Part shown: positions 1-11,380 of the stretch, one piece after another
Layout of the letters: every line of letters begins with the position of its first letter
How positions within the stretch are numbered: position 1 is the stretch's first letter
Assembly (NCBI GenBank): GCA_002110485.1
Contig: MOWL01000067.1
Location: 2,232,001 to 2,296,000, forward strand
Direction: 5' to 3'
Length of the DNA stretch: 64,000 nucleotides
DNA from: Emergomyces orientalis
Taxonomy: Eukaryota; Ascomycota; Eurotiomycetes; Onygenales; Ajellomycetaceae
The notes under the pieces: model-generated
Database searches by the model: none
What the model saw: only the letters and a program-made list of their open reading frames with translations
What the model was told of the DNA's origin: nothing
Program-made: the position numbers and the translations under genes

Positions 1-1880
1 ATTGGTAAATCCCAGATTGCAACAGAATTCGTGTACCGGAGCATGAAAGTGTTCCGTGCAATTTTTTGGGTTTCGGCAAGCAGTACTGAGAAGCTCTTTC
101 AGGGTTTCACTGATATTGCAAGGAAATTGAATCTTTCCAGTGGGACGACTATTAACGATCAGCGGGCGATTGTTCAGCTTGTCAATCAGTGGCTCATGAG
201 CACAGGTCAGTCGTGTTCAGTATCCTTCGAGTTGAGCACGCGAGTACTCTTCCGCTAATAAGCTTCATCTAGTCGAACCTTGGCTGCTTGTTTTTGACAA
301 TGCAGATGATCTATCAATCATTGACCCATTTTGGCCTGCCTCGGATCGTGGTGCGGTGCTTGTGACAAGCCAGAACCCTGCGTCTGGGTACCAGCTAGCT
401 AATATGGGAACGGAAACCATGCCTTTCTCTGCGGAGGAAAGCTCGGCCTACTTCCGTGAGCAGCTCGGCAGGATTAAAGTTCTAGATGATGAAGCCAGGC
501 AAATTACAGCATCCTTCGGGCACCACACCCTCACAATCAAACAAATGGCCTCCTACATCAGGGAATCGAAATGCAGTATTTCGCAGTTCCGTGAAGCATA
601 TGCCGATTCTACGAAGCGACGACAATTACTGGCGACGCCCAATGAGCTCTCTGCCCCTGGCTATTCGCACACCACTGCGACGGCATTTGGAGTCACATTT
701 TCGAAACTCAGCGTTGATTCTCTGTCCACGCTGGGTATGCTGTCATTTTTTGACCCGGACAGAATTCCAGAGGCGTTACTTGAAGATAAGCAAAATCGAG
801 TTCCCTGCCTGGCTGAAATTATGAGCCGCCATACAGTTATGCGAGACCTGGGTCGTTACTCGCTTATAGACAAATTAGAGGATGAAGCAAATCTACGACT
901 TCATAGAATGGTTGCTTATACTGTCGCCGAGGAGATCGACTCGGATCAAGCAAAAGCCCAAGCTGCCTTTCAGAGCGCGCTGGCCATGCTTCACCAATAT
1001 TTTCCTCTGCAAAGTGAAGCACGTAGCCATATGAATGAAAAGTGGAAAGAGTGTGAGAAGTACGTATCCCATGTACTAGCTTTCAACGAGCGGTATCGCA
1101 AGCTATCAGAGCAAATCAATTTGTCACTATCTTATGACTTTATTGAACTTCTCTACTGCTGTGCATGGTAAGTTGGCATCTGCACTGATTCCATTTCCAA
1201 GGAATCCCATCCTTTGTTAATTTTGATTCATAGGTACCTATTTGAGAGGGGTCGTTTTGATCTTAGCTTCTCTATTGTCAGCTCGGCAGAGTCGGCTTAC
1301 AATCGGGCTGATCTCCAGGACCACGGCCTGCTCTTGGCTGACCTGTATAGCTTACAAGCGGACATGTACAACGAATTGACTCAGGCGGATAAGGCAGTCA
1401 AATTTGCTATGGGCTCATTAAAGATCAAAGAGAAGGCGGTCGCTACCAGAGTGCTCGACAAACATCACCCCCAATTAGCTAACTCATACATGGATATCGG
1501 CGTCTTTATCGCAGGTACAAATCCACGAGGGGCAATTCGCCTACATGAAAAGGCCATTTTGATTCGAGAAAGATCACCCAAGTATGCACACGATCAGTTG
1601 CAATTATTGTCTTTGAACTACATGAACATCGGTCGATGCTGGTGGATGGTGAAAGAGCTTGACAAGGCTACCATTGCATACCAGAAAAGCCTTGACATCA
1701 TCAGAAAGTTGGAAGAGGTTACGGGAGCACCTTTTGCACAGTATGTCTAAGTCCCAATTTTTCTCTGGGACGCTAAGTAACGCTAGGACATAGGACATCC
1801 TGGGCTATGTCAGCCCTTGCAAATGTTCTTATTGACCAGGGGAAGTTTGATGCCGCGTTTGACCTCTATACCCAAAGTAT

Positions 1881-1887
1881 GAAAGTG
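1881..1887. repeat. Left target-site duplication of the outer element
   Basis: GAAAGTG here is repeated exactly at 3611-3617. Flanking bases differ (T before the left copy, A before the right copy), so the duplication is 7 bp, or 8 bp with one mismatch. Confidence 0.8.
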
Positions 1888-3610
1888 TTGGGATTCGCCG
1901 AACATGGTTGTTCCATTGCATGATTACGGGCCCGTAAATCGGCGAACCATGCCCATTCACTTATTCTTAGTTCCTTGGCTCGCACATAGCGAAAGAGTCA
2001 TATATATTACATTATTTCATGGCTAGTTAGTTAAGGAATCAATTGAAGCATACATTATTATTATTATTATTATTTATTCATACACCACTTAATCATGAGG
2101 ATATGTGGGTGTTCATCTATTTTAACAAGCAGAGGAAACCGTGTGTGTCAGGGGTTGAACCCCTATATGGTTATGTGGACTCGGGCTAGCCGCCCAAACA
2201 GACTAATAGCTCCCGCGCTAGTGGCTAGCCCTCACTTGCAATCTGTGCTTAGAGCACTTTTCTACACACTCTTTGCACTTCTTTCTTTTCTTTCTCTTTT
2301 CTTTCTTAAGCTTTTCCTCTTGTATATTAGGCACAATATAGTTCTTTCATACCTAATTGCTCGCCCCTTACATAAACTGAGTAATCATTTTCACAGTTAC
2401 AGTAACTTGCTTTTTCTTTCTTAGTCAGTGTAGAATAGTTTCTGTCAGTATAATTTTTTACTGTACAGTGCACCCACATCTTCTCTTTACTGAGTCTCTC
2501 TATAAAAGATTTCTGTTATACAGTATTTATTCTCTAGAATAAAATCTTCTTTCATCAGTGTATTTATCTGCTGTGATATTACTATATATATTATAATACT
2601 TTCATGTGATTTCTGTTGTTTTAACAGTCTTTTTACAGTTTTATAAATTAGTATTCTGTATTTCAGTGTTGAGTTCTGTCTGCAGATATTCTTGATTGTC
2701 TTAACTGAGTCATTTCAGTTAACTGTTTTTAAGAGTGCACTTTTGATCAGTACTGTATACATTTTCTTTTTTATATGCATCTTGTCTCTTCAGTTTTTTA
2801 CTCATTCATTGCTCTTCATCAATTCAGTCTTTGTACTGAGTGTATTCATGACAAGAATCAGGTCTCTGCTGAGTATGTATTTTACTGCTATCACTGTGCT
2901 GACAGTAATATTTTTGATAGTTTTGTTTATTTTCTTAACAATGGTCTCTGAGATGTGCTTCTTCACTGTCAGTGTATTACAGTTGTGTTGAGATATCATC
3001 ATCTCTCTCAATGCATGTTTGATTACTATCTTTGCTGGCAGCTTTTCATTGACTGCTATGCACATTCATGAAATCTCACTGTTCAGTATATTATATCTTT
3101 CATTCTGTTGTGATGTGTTTATAGCACTCTCTAGCTTTTTTAACATGTTGTCAAGCAGATTCTTCTTAAGCTCATTCCCTGTCTTCAGAGCTTTCTGAAT
3201 ATACAGTAATTCTTTCTTATTAATTTTCTTGTCTTTCTCTTCCTCTCTAAGAGCCTCAGTGATCATGCACAGTGTTACTGTCATATCATTTGTTGCTGCA
3301 TCTCCTGCCTGCGCGGCTCCAGGTACGCGTCGCACCGCGCACACACCCACATTCCCTGCACCACCACTCACGCTCACAGCCTCAACCATGGTGTTTCAGA
3401 GTGTGTGAGTGAGCTGATGCCCTTCAAGACCCTCTGCAGCACGAAAGTGATCGCAATTTGAATGTAAAAGAATAAAATAATTTTTGATGGGGTTTCCAAT
3501 CTGTCCTTTAAAGAGTTTATATTAAAAAAATATTTTAGTTTTTTATTATTTTCTTTCTTGAAGCATACATATATTAATATTGGCAATATAACGGATTGCT
3601 GAATCTGATA
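1888..3610. mobile_element. DNA-transposon-like element (about 210 bp without the inner insertion) inserted in the NLR gene
   Basis: The sequence between the two GAAAGTG copies (1881-1887 and 3611-3617) has no place in the TPR coding frame. Its ends share a weak inverted similarity around GATTC (left TTGGGATTCGCC; right end read in reverse TATCAGATTCAG). Near the left end an inverted pair TTCGCCGA/TCGGCGAA (about 1895 and 1947) encloses the near-palindrome GATTACGGGCCCGTAAATC. When the inner insertion is removed only about 208 bp remain with no coding capacity, which fits a non-autonomous DNA element. A 7-8 bp duplication is compatible with hAT- or P-like families, but I cannot assign a family from these ends. 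Confidence 0.65.
2056..3557 (-). mobile_element. LINE-like retroelement fragment nested inside the DNA element
   Basis: A perfect 13-bp direct repeat TTGAAGCATACAT flanks this 1.5 kb segment at 2043-2055 and 3558-3570, as expected for a target-site duplication of a non-LTR element. Read on the minus strand, the segment ends in an (ATA/TAA)n tail (bases 2056-2075), the tail type of I/Tad-like LINEs. Near its other end a minus-strand ORF starts at 3389 and runs to 2802 with one in-frame TGA at 3066-3068. Its second half has a helical, Lys/Ile-rich pattern ending in a segment that resembles the ORF1/gag-like proteins of fungal non-LTR elements; this is a weak resemblance. No reverse transcriptase is present, so the copy is internally deleted or non-autonomous. 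The interior is very AT-rich. Confidence 0.6.
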
Positions 3611-3617
3611 GAAAGTG
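3611..3617. repeat. Right target-site duplication of the outer element
   Basis: This is the second GAAAGTG copy. The NLR reading frame continues in phase immediately after it (codon CAT at 3618). Confidence 0.8.
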
Positions 3618-4287
3618 CATCAGCAGGTTCTCGGCATAACTCACCACAAGACCGCAGCCTGTTACAACAAGATTGCCTGGTTTCTACGAAAACAAGGCGA
3701 GTACGAAATGGCAATGTAAGCTCTACACAACTGCACCCTTTGACTCCTCGCTGACCCTTGTTGTATACAGTGAATATCTCCGACTGTCACTCGAAGTGCA
3801 TACACGAAAACACAGCATAGACACGCGGCCTGAGACTGCGCGAACGAAGTACCAGCTCTCCCAGGTCCTGTATGATATTGGCCAAATCGAAGAGGGTGGC
3901 CAACTCAAGGCCGAGGCTCAACAATTGCGATTCCAATTGGCAGGTAAGGAGGACGAGTCTCAAGAGGCATACGATGAACTAGTTGCATACTTCTATCGAT
4001 GACAGTGGATCGTTAGCTTTTTTAACGGACATTCCTTTGGAATCGGAGCTTTTGTATGATAGGGTGACCATATCGCTGGCGCGACACTTTAGTCGGAAAA
4101 GATAGCTTGCATGATTGAAATTAATCAATACTCAAATTTTGTTAAACCAAGTCTTCCATCTCATTTTACGAAGAAAAAATAACCAATACTGTCATGTACC
4201 CATGTACTACATAAGATGCAATGTAAGTAACATTGCACAGAAACTACATTGTCTCCTAGTAAATACTGTTGACAATGTCACACGTCA

Positions 4288-7200
4288 TCACCACTCCAGC
4301 ATCCAATCTTCGTTCCACGCGTACCTCCCATTCGTAAATTCTTTCAGTCTAGTAACGACCAAAACCCGAGATGTCTCGTTGTATGCCACAAACTCTTCAG
4401 GGACTTCCTGACCATTGAAGGTCACCGTGCATTTGGATGAATCCAAATTCACTCCTAAAATGGTAATATTATCAAGACAATTTTTATCTTCATAGGTCCC
4501 TTCGGAGACTGCATTTACGATTCTCTCCTCCACCGTCAGAGGGACTAATAAAGTTGATTTAGGCTGTACGCTTTCCCCGTCGTCGATATATATCTGTCCA
4601 TGCGCTCTGGATATGCTATCCAATGCGACAAGAAGCGGCCATGAAGAATTACGCGCAGCTCGTGTTGTCATGGCCGGTTCCTGCATTGGAAGGATGCTTC
4701 CACCACGAACGTAGAGGGGGATGTGGCCGAGTGGAGCATCAATGGTGGTGTTTTTGCTTGCCGCTGCCTTAAATGGCATGTGCATATACCAATCATATCA
4801 GATTTCGCCGTCAGCGATACCCAGGAAAACGCCGTCGACTGTTGTGGCTTTGGGCTGCAGAACTGGGATAACCATAAGGGAAGGGCCGAGGAGGAATTGA
4901 CGATCTGCTGAGGCTAGACTTGGGTCGTTGGGAAATTCCCAAGCCAAGGCTCTCATAACCGTTGAACCAGTTGTGTGTGCTAGATGGAAAAGCGTATACA
5001 TGTACGGTACAAGGCGTATCGGATTGCCATGGCCGATTTGGTAGCCTCGATAACCGATGACAAGATATATGGCTCTTGCGAAATAGTCGAGAGGACGTTG
5101 TGGTTACGGCAGAATGGGAAGAAGGCTGAAAGTTGCATCCATCGATTGCACAGTTCCTCGTTACTGTTGCCACTGAACCCGCAAGTATCGACGCCAAACA
5201 TTGGGATGCCGAAGAGCGAAAATGACAAGGCTTGCGGGATTGAAAAGAACATATAGGCCCAGCGAAACTGGTTGTCGCCTCCCCAATGGGCAGCCCATTT
5301 CCCACTTCCTGAGAAAGTTGATCGGCCGATAATAAAAGGTCGTTCGTTTGCAACGACTTTTAGGAGGCCATGGTATGTCGCGTTCAGAAGCCGATGCCCA
5401 TACAGGTTATGGATGTCATATTCCCGGTTCCATCAGCATGTGTGGCATTTGGCGGCACTGCATGAACAGCTAGATCACCCTGGACATGGTTGATAACATA
5501 CGGAGGGTGGTTGACGTTCCGAATTCCTGGAGTGGGAGTGGTACGAAGGTAATCTGGCTTTGTCGTCGTGGTTGGTGCAGAGATAGTTGCAGTTTTCAAC
5601 GCCTGTTGTCTGAAGGAAGCGGACAACGCGGACGCCGCTTCAGTGGCGTTGGTAATATTGAAACCCTCAGGGTAATCATAAATAACATTACCATGCTCTC
5701 CTGGTAGTTGGAAAGGGGGGTGTACTGGGTTCAGGGTAAGGTTTCCCGAACCACAGCTGCCAGCGCAGAATGAAAATACTTCATTCATATCAATCCATAT
5801 CCCGTCGTACGGAACCTTATCAAAAAATGCTTTCAGCTCAGTCGACCACCATTCTTGGGAACCTGCAGCTGAAAAATCAGGGAAAACGGTATATCCTGGC
5901 CATACGGCCCCAATATAAACGCTGCCATCCGGATTTCGGAGAAATACATCCTACGCGTTCCCTGTCTCGTATGTTATGTACCTGTGAAATTGTCAATAAA
6001 CAAAAATAGAAAATAGAAAATCGGGATACTCTTGACATACGCATCAGCCGGATTTTCAGGGTTAGGGATATAAATTGCTGCATCAACCATTGGAATCCAG
6101 TGCAAGCCCCTTTTGTGCAGGGTGGAGACAAACTTTTGCGCTTCCGGTATAGGATAGTTGACAGGATGAAATTCGAAATCGCGATATCCCTTCATAAAAT
6201 CGATATCAGACCTCTTCATAAAATCGATATCAGACCTGTACTTAAAGAATTAGTCGTGTCCTATACGTGGAATTCGACAGACGATTTCTTACCAAATGGT
6301 TTCAAGTGGAATTTCGAACTTCTCAAAGTTGGCAACTACCTCGTCCAACTCGGTCCAATTTTTGTAACCCCAACGGCATTGATGAAAACCGAAGGTATAG
6401 TATTGCTGCAATGGCGGGAGCCCAATTGTACTGAGCTGAAAGCTTTTTGTAATTTCAGGTTGAGACGGACCCGAATAAAAATATAGATCAATGCTGCCAC
6501 CCAAAGTTCGCTAGGTTAGACGGTTAGGTTGAAGGAGAACTTCATTTCCGTGGGCATTGCGTAAGAGAACTGCGTGAGAGTACGATATTTATGTCCGCAA
6601 AGGGTCATGCTCATTGTTAGTAACTGGAACCAGCCTTTTATCTTTCTGAACTTCGAAATATCGGGTATCGAGTTAGAAATGATGGGAACCGTAAAGATTG
6701 CTATAAAATAATATGTCAAATCGCTATTCCGGATGTACGGAAATAAAATAACGTACGTATCCATCAGGTCCCCCACGTCAGATGCATAGGTTGTAGCTGT
6801 GAAATTAATTCCAAGTCGCAATCCATGGATTCGTTCCCCTAGCCCATAAAGATTATAGTCAGAAAGTAGCGAGCTAACTAACTCGACGAATTGATTCTTG
6901 AAAACCAAGACAGTTCCTGTGGTGTCAAAAAGCACATTCCCTGTGCTCCTGCGGGTCACTTTAAACGAGAAAGTAGGCTCGTTTGACCAGCTAAAGTCGA
7001 GGTCCATCTCGCCACTACTAAGGTGTGAATGCTCTGCAGGCATTGGTTTCGGGACCAAATGATCTGGGAGGATATAATGAGATAGATTGAAACAAGCGAT
7101 ATGCGTTGGCACGATATTCACGTTTAGCCTGTCCCTGGATTGATACTCGACCGTAAGATCCAACTTATCCACATCCGTTCCGTAGACGTTACAAGCTTTC

Positions 7201-7406
7201 CCAGCGAGTGACAACCTGGCACTTAAACCATGTGTTGTTTCTTTGACATCGGACATAAGATACCCCGGACACACATCCTGCGCATTCACCGACTTCGGGT
7301 CCTTGATATTTGGAAGCAGTAAGGCCCCTCGATCCACATTGGCTGGCATAGTGAATACGGGGTTGTCGCTAGTTGATATGGCCGAGGGCGCGGCGTATAT
7401 CGGCTG
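4288..7406 (-). pseudogene. GH31 alpha-glucosidase (agdB-like) pseudogene
   Basis: The decayed gene encoded a secreted family 31 alpha-glucosidase that releases glucose from maltose or starch oligomers. Recognisable parts in order are an N-terminal segment (ALLLPNIKDPKSVNAQDVCPGY), NLYGLGER, the FGFHQCRWGYKNW segment, the nucleophile motif GIWIDMNE, the acid/base region HWGGDN, and the C-terminal YVRGGSILPMQEPA. Three phase-consistent introns remain at 6701-6756, 6236-6292 and 5982-6040. At least seven lesions occur. The stops are TAA 6673-6675, TAA 6589-6591, TAG 6511-6513, TAG 5951-5953 and TGA 4798-4800 (Trp of a WYDWY-like motif). Single-base deletions lie near 5417-5431 and 5004-5012. 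No ATG with a signal peptide is found upstream of the conserved N-terminus. Substitutions outnumber indels, so sequencing error does not explain it. Confidence 0.92.
6190..6237. repeat. 24-bp perfect tandem duplication copying a splice acceptor
   Basis: Two identical 24-bp units occupy 6190-6213 and 6214-6237. On the coding (minus) strand each unit starts with AGGTCTGA and encodes eight residues, SDIDFMK plus R or G. The first two bases of the upstream unit are the AG of the intron 6236-6292, so the duplication created a second in-frame acceptor 24 nt downstream. Confidence 0.9.
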
Positions 7407-8328
7407 CGAATAATACCCATTGATTGTCTATGATACCTTCAGGATCTTGGTCCACCACTTCGCGGTGTTAGAGTACACTATTTTGAAGCATGTAATAGGA
7501 GATTCGTTTGCTTCCCAGATACGTATCAATGGCAATGTAGCATCCCGGACATGCTTGGGCAAGTTGACAGCATGCAAAATGGCCATGTTAAACGGTCAGG
7601 CTGGTGCTTAGCATAGGCTTTTTCGACAAGGGTATAATTTCTTCTGCCACAGGTGACTACTGCCTCTTGTAGAGTTTCCCGTAGTCCAAAGGCCTAGAGG
7701 TAAATTTCCACTGCTGGTGTCCCAGTGCTTTCGCGGACTCGGGGCGTATGCGGGGCATTGACTCTGCCGAGCGAGCGACGCTTCGCCGGTGATAGCTAAC
7801 CGACGATGATGTACATCGGCCAACCCGACAAATATTCTGGAATGCCGGATACAATGATTTATAGCTTAGACGCGGCAACCACGCTCTGAGAGAATGGAAG
7901 ACTGCCCGCCAATAAGACTGCCCGCCAATGTTGGTAAACCCCTCCGGTTGGATTTGACAGCGATCGGGGTTATATCGGGTTAAGAAAGAAACTAGCGACA
8001 AGTATAAGAGAGTCCCACTTGGTAGATCTTCCAATTTAGCTCATTCACTTTCACTCTATTGGATACCTGTTTATTTCTCTTGTTCCCAACATCAGAGCTG
8101 AAGAGCTTCAATGCTGGGTATCCCTGGAGGATACTACCCTGGATAGGGCTATGTACATCACGTGAAGAAACCTTCCACCGCCTTCCTCTTTTGGCCATTT
8201 TTTCAGGGGGGTTGCTTCTTTGTCACGGGACGGCAAAATACCTGAGCTGTCAACAAACATTTCTCGAACCCGCCGCAGTTCTCCTCCGATTTGTCCCCCA
8301 GACAATAGGCAATAAAGGTGCCGCAAAC
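7407..8328. other. Intergenic region between GH31 pseudogene and dynactin p25 gene
   Basis: No convincing gene is seen; open frames on both strands lack recognisable domains. A 16-bp tandem duplication (AAGACTGCCCGCCAAT) lies at 7898-7913 and 7914-7929. The segment would hold the former GH31 promoter and the p25 promoter. Confidence 0.5.
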
Positions 8329-8992
8329 ATGCCTCCCAAGGCTGCCAAGGGAGAATATATAGAAACCGTAATCCCCACTCTCAGCCACGTTTAATTGCCA
8401 AGCTCCAAACTTCCAATCTGACTCCTTGCAGGACACCGGAAATAAGGTATCCCGCCGGTCCCAAGTACACGGAACCCAACACATCATTCTTGGGGGCAAA
8501 ACAGTTATCCAAGCCGACGTGTGCATCCGCGGCGACCTATTCCGACAACAATCCGAACACCAAGTATCCAGCTCCTCCTCCAATCCAGCCCCAGCCAGTC
8601 CCGCCGTCGCCGTCTCAATAGGTCGCTACACCTACCTCTCACGCTCTTGCCTGCTCCGTCCGCCCTCACGCCTACACCGTGGGGTGCATTCATTCTATCC
8701 GCTGAAAATTGGCGACCACGTGTTTGTCGGAGAGAAGGCAGTTGTAGAGGCGGCCACCGTAGGCAACCATGTGCATATTGGTAAGGAGGCGGTGATTGGG
8801 TCTATGGCTATTTTGAAGGATTTTGTTGTAGTGTTAGATGGCGCGGTGGTGCCACCGGGGATGGTAGTGCCGAGTTGGTGCGTTGTTGGAGGTAGGCCGG
8901 CTAGGGTTGTTGGGGAGATCGGGGAAGGTTATGGGGTTGAAGGAGGAGAAGGGGGATTGGCGAGGGAGAGATACAGGAATGTCGGGAAATGA
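8329..8992 (+). CDS. Dynactin subunit p25 (DCTN5-like)
   Basis: The product is the p25 subunit at the pointed end of dynactin, which helps attach cargo (endosomes in fungi) to dynein. Exons are 8329-8367 and 8432-8992, giving 199 residues; the intron of 64 bp has a TTGCAG acceptor and rejoins YIET to DTGNKVS. The N-terminal YIET..GNKVSR and GTQHIILGGKTVIQADVCIRGD match the family. The body is a left-handed beta-helix of hexapeptide repeats (IGDHVFVGEKAVVEAATVG, VHIGKEAVIG) ending in VVPPGMVVPSWCVVGGRPA. A Ser/Pro/Ala-rich insert (SSSSNPAPASPAVAV) between helix coils makes it slightly longer than the animal protein. The ATG at 8329 is chosen because it joins the conserved N-terminus in frame. 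It converges with the Arf6 gene. Confidence 0.9.
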
Positions 8993-9696
8993 AGGATTAT
9001 GAATTCCATTCTACCATGGTGCTTGTTCTTTCTTGGGTTGTACGGCGTTGGGTGACTACGGATTTGATTTCGAGATACCAATAACTATATTATGCATGCA
9101 CTTTTTTTTTTGAAAGGGGATAGGGCTCAAGGTCTGAAACTGCTTTTGACACACTTGTATTCAATGACGTGATCACGGAAATTCCGATCGGCTGATATTG
9201 CTTTGTATAATGTAGCCTCCTCGATGAGTTGCACGAATGTTTAAAAATCTCCCATTTACTATTTAAGCATCCATAGTCTAAATATCAATGACAAAACGAA
9301 TATTACAAAATCGTGTATCGAGCAGAAGAGGGGAATATCATACGAGATACAAAGAAATCAGAGCAACATAAGGGATATCATAAAAAGTAATTTCGGGGAG
9401 AAGGCAACACTACACAAAATACATGCATATGGTGGAATATCATGTGATGAGGATCGCAAAGGAAATTGAAAGGTAAAAGAATGGTAAGAAAAACAAAAAG
9501 TGGTCAATGCTGCGTTGACTCATTACAAAAAGAACGTAGTGAAGTATACTGAGAAAAACGTCAGGACCGAGCACCAAGAGCAGAAAAATGGTCCGCAGGG
9601 TAATGGAATAGGATCTACATGTACAGCGTTTGGTACACGAGTGTAGGATGGACGTTCAAGATTTGGAAGGCGTTGGTGGACAGGAGCCGAGACCAA
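8993..9696. other. Intergenic region between convergent p25 and Arf6 genes
   Basis: These 704 bases hold the 3' ends of the two converging genes. I see no open frame of note, repeat or RNA gene. Confidence 0.5.
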
Positions 9697-10540
9697 TTAT
9701 TTAATTTGCTTTTGTGGTTGAGACTTGACGTTGTTAGAGAGCCAGCCCTAGTTATCAATCTTTAGTATATTGGTTATTAAATCGGTGATAGAATAATACA
9801 TACCAAGCCCTCGAACAGTCCTTCACCGGTGGTCGCACAACTTGGGACAACAAACCATACTTTGTCCTTCAGCTGAGTCAATTGGAGCTTGTCAGTGACT
9901 TCTTGGGGGGTCATAGCTATGATACGAAGTTTCAATTAGCATAAGGGGCAATGTGTAACACATATTTTTGTTAAATAAATTCAGATCAAACTTACCTCCA
10001 GGAATATCTTGCTTATTTGCAAAAACTAGCAGCAACGCCTCTTTCATCTCACGATCTAGGATGATCCGGTGGAGCTCCTGGCGTGCTTCGTCGATACGGC
10101 CCCGATCGTTCGAGTCAATAACGAAAATGAGACCCTGGGTGCCTAAAATATCGCATTCACAGGGTCAATTGACAGTGACTCCCTACCATAACGGTAAAGT
10201 CAGACCTACCGGAAAAATAATGTCGCCAAAGAGGGCGGATCTTGTCCTGTCCGCCAACATCCCAGACATTGAACTTGACATTCTTATAGGTAACAGACTC
10301 GACGTTGAATCCGACGGTAGGAATGGTTGTAACGTCCTGGTTAAGTTTCAGTTTGTAGAGGATTGCTAGGAACAAACAACCAATTAGCTCCGCAAATCTC
10401 AGGAGATTGGGGGAAGACTTAGGGCTGGGGACAGAGCTTCACTCACTTGTCTTCCCCGCAGCGTCAAGCCCCAGCATGAGAAGGCGCATCTCTTTAGATC
10501 CGAAGATCTTGCCCATGATTTTGGAAACTTGGCCACCCAT
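9697..10540 (-). CDS. Arf6-type small GTPase (ArfB-like)
   Basis: This is an ADP-ribosylation factor acting in plasma-membrane/endosome traffic and polarity. Five exons (10540-10447, 10365-10210, 10142-9996, 9916-9804, 9747-9697) give 186 residues with all phases consistent. The N-terminus begins MGGQ, so Gly2 can be myristoylated. G-motifs are GLDAAGKTT (P-loop, about 24-32), the switch I segment TIPTVGFNVE, WDVGGQDKIRP (switch II), FANKQD and SCAT. NVKFNVWDVGGQDKIRPLW and the DREMK segment point to the Arf6 class rather than Arf1, which normally has a different interswitch. Length is typical. No defects are seen. The assignment to Arf6 rather than another Arf rests on these signature residues. 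Confidence 0.95.
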
Positions 10541-11380
10541 TGTGAATGTTATTCGCTGACGTCGCTAGAGCAATTGGTGCGGTGCGGATAGTTCAGGGGG
10601 GAGGGAATCGAGGGGTGCTTCGAAAGAGCGGGTCAATAGCGTGTCAATCAATAAAAACAAAGTTCAATCCGATGGTATCTGTTTCTAAATACTTGATATC
10701 GTGAAGCAGACGAGGAGATGAAAGAGGTGTTTGTATATTGGGAGGAAAAAGGAGCGTCGGGGCCGGCGAGGTAAACACGCTGAAACGCCAGGTCAGTATT
10801 TAATTACGACTCAGCCAACTATGGGGCTTGTTGCAGGCTCCGGCGGAATTGAGAGACAACACAGCACTCACCCTAGGGAAGCAAATATTAGTATTAACTT
10901 TTCTGTGAAACAAGTAATGGAATCGTCGCCAGCAGCCGCCAGTATTACTATTTAGATCTGGTGCTGACACCAGTTCGTTTTTCTTTTCTTGGTAGATTTT
11001 GAAATTAGTCCAAAATGCGGCTAATATCACGTGATATACAAGATACTGATCTCAGGGCGCTAAACCCAAACCAGAAAGAGAAAAAGGGGCACAAAGAACC
11101 TTGGAATGATCGCATGGTTACTACGAGAGGTTGTTGGTTCGACGCTGACACCAACATTGTGTATTCTTCTAACATCTTTCAAGATATTGTCAGGACACTA
11201 GCTTTTTGACTCATTTCCAGTGGTTGAGAAGGGAATTCAGTAATGGGATCAACCGTTGTCCACCATGATCACTGCGGTGGAAAACTAATCAGTTCTCATT
11301 GACCCTTCCATATCCCAACTCCAGATGCCAAACCTGTCACGGAATTGACATTCAAGACCTTTCAATCCCGTAACTACAAA
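10541..11380. other. Upstream region of the Arf6 gene
   Basis: These 840 bases hold the Arf6 promoter and 5' leader. No other supported gene is seen; the open frames here lack domains. Confidence 0.45.

Larger units (their letters stand above)
1..4002 (+). pseudogene. NB-ARC/TPR NLR-like gene, 5' truncated by window edge and split by a transposon
   Basis: The protein is a fungal STAND/NLR-type signalling ATPase. The window opens inside the P-loop (IGKS), followed by a Walker B stretch (WLLVFDNADD, bases 281-310), the rest of the NB-ARC module, and C-terminal tetratricopeptide repeats from about base 1234. Exons are 1-205, 273-1167, 1234-1740, 1794-1887, then 3618-3715 and 3771-4002 after the insertion; all splice phases agree. 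At 1887/3618 a 1.7 kb insertion interrupts a TPR. It is bounded by a 7-bp duplication, and the reading frame resumes exactly when the insertion and one copy of the duplication are ignored. As it stands translation would stop at TGA 1921-1923, leaving the nucleotide-binding part and about two repeats. No other lesion is seen, so the break looks young. Fungal NLRs are linked to heterokaryon incompatibility and immunity; the role of this one is inferred from family only. Confidence 0.87.

Noticed and set aside
2148..2170. tRNA B-box-like GGTTGAACCCC
   Set aside because: It forms a simple palindromic hairpin; no acceptor stem or A box at proper spacing is seen.
4984..5256. Plus-strand open frame of 90 codons
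   Set aside because: It is the antisense shadow of the GH31 catalytic region.
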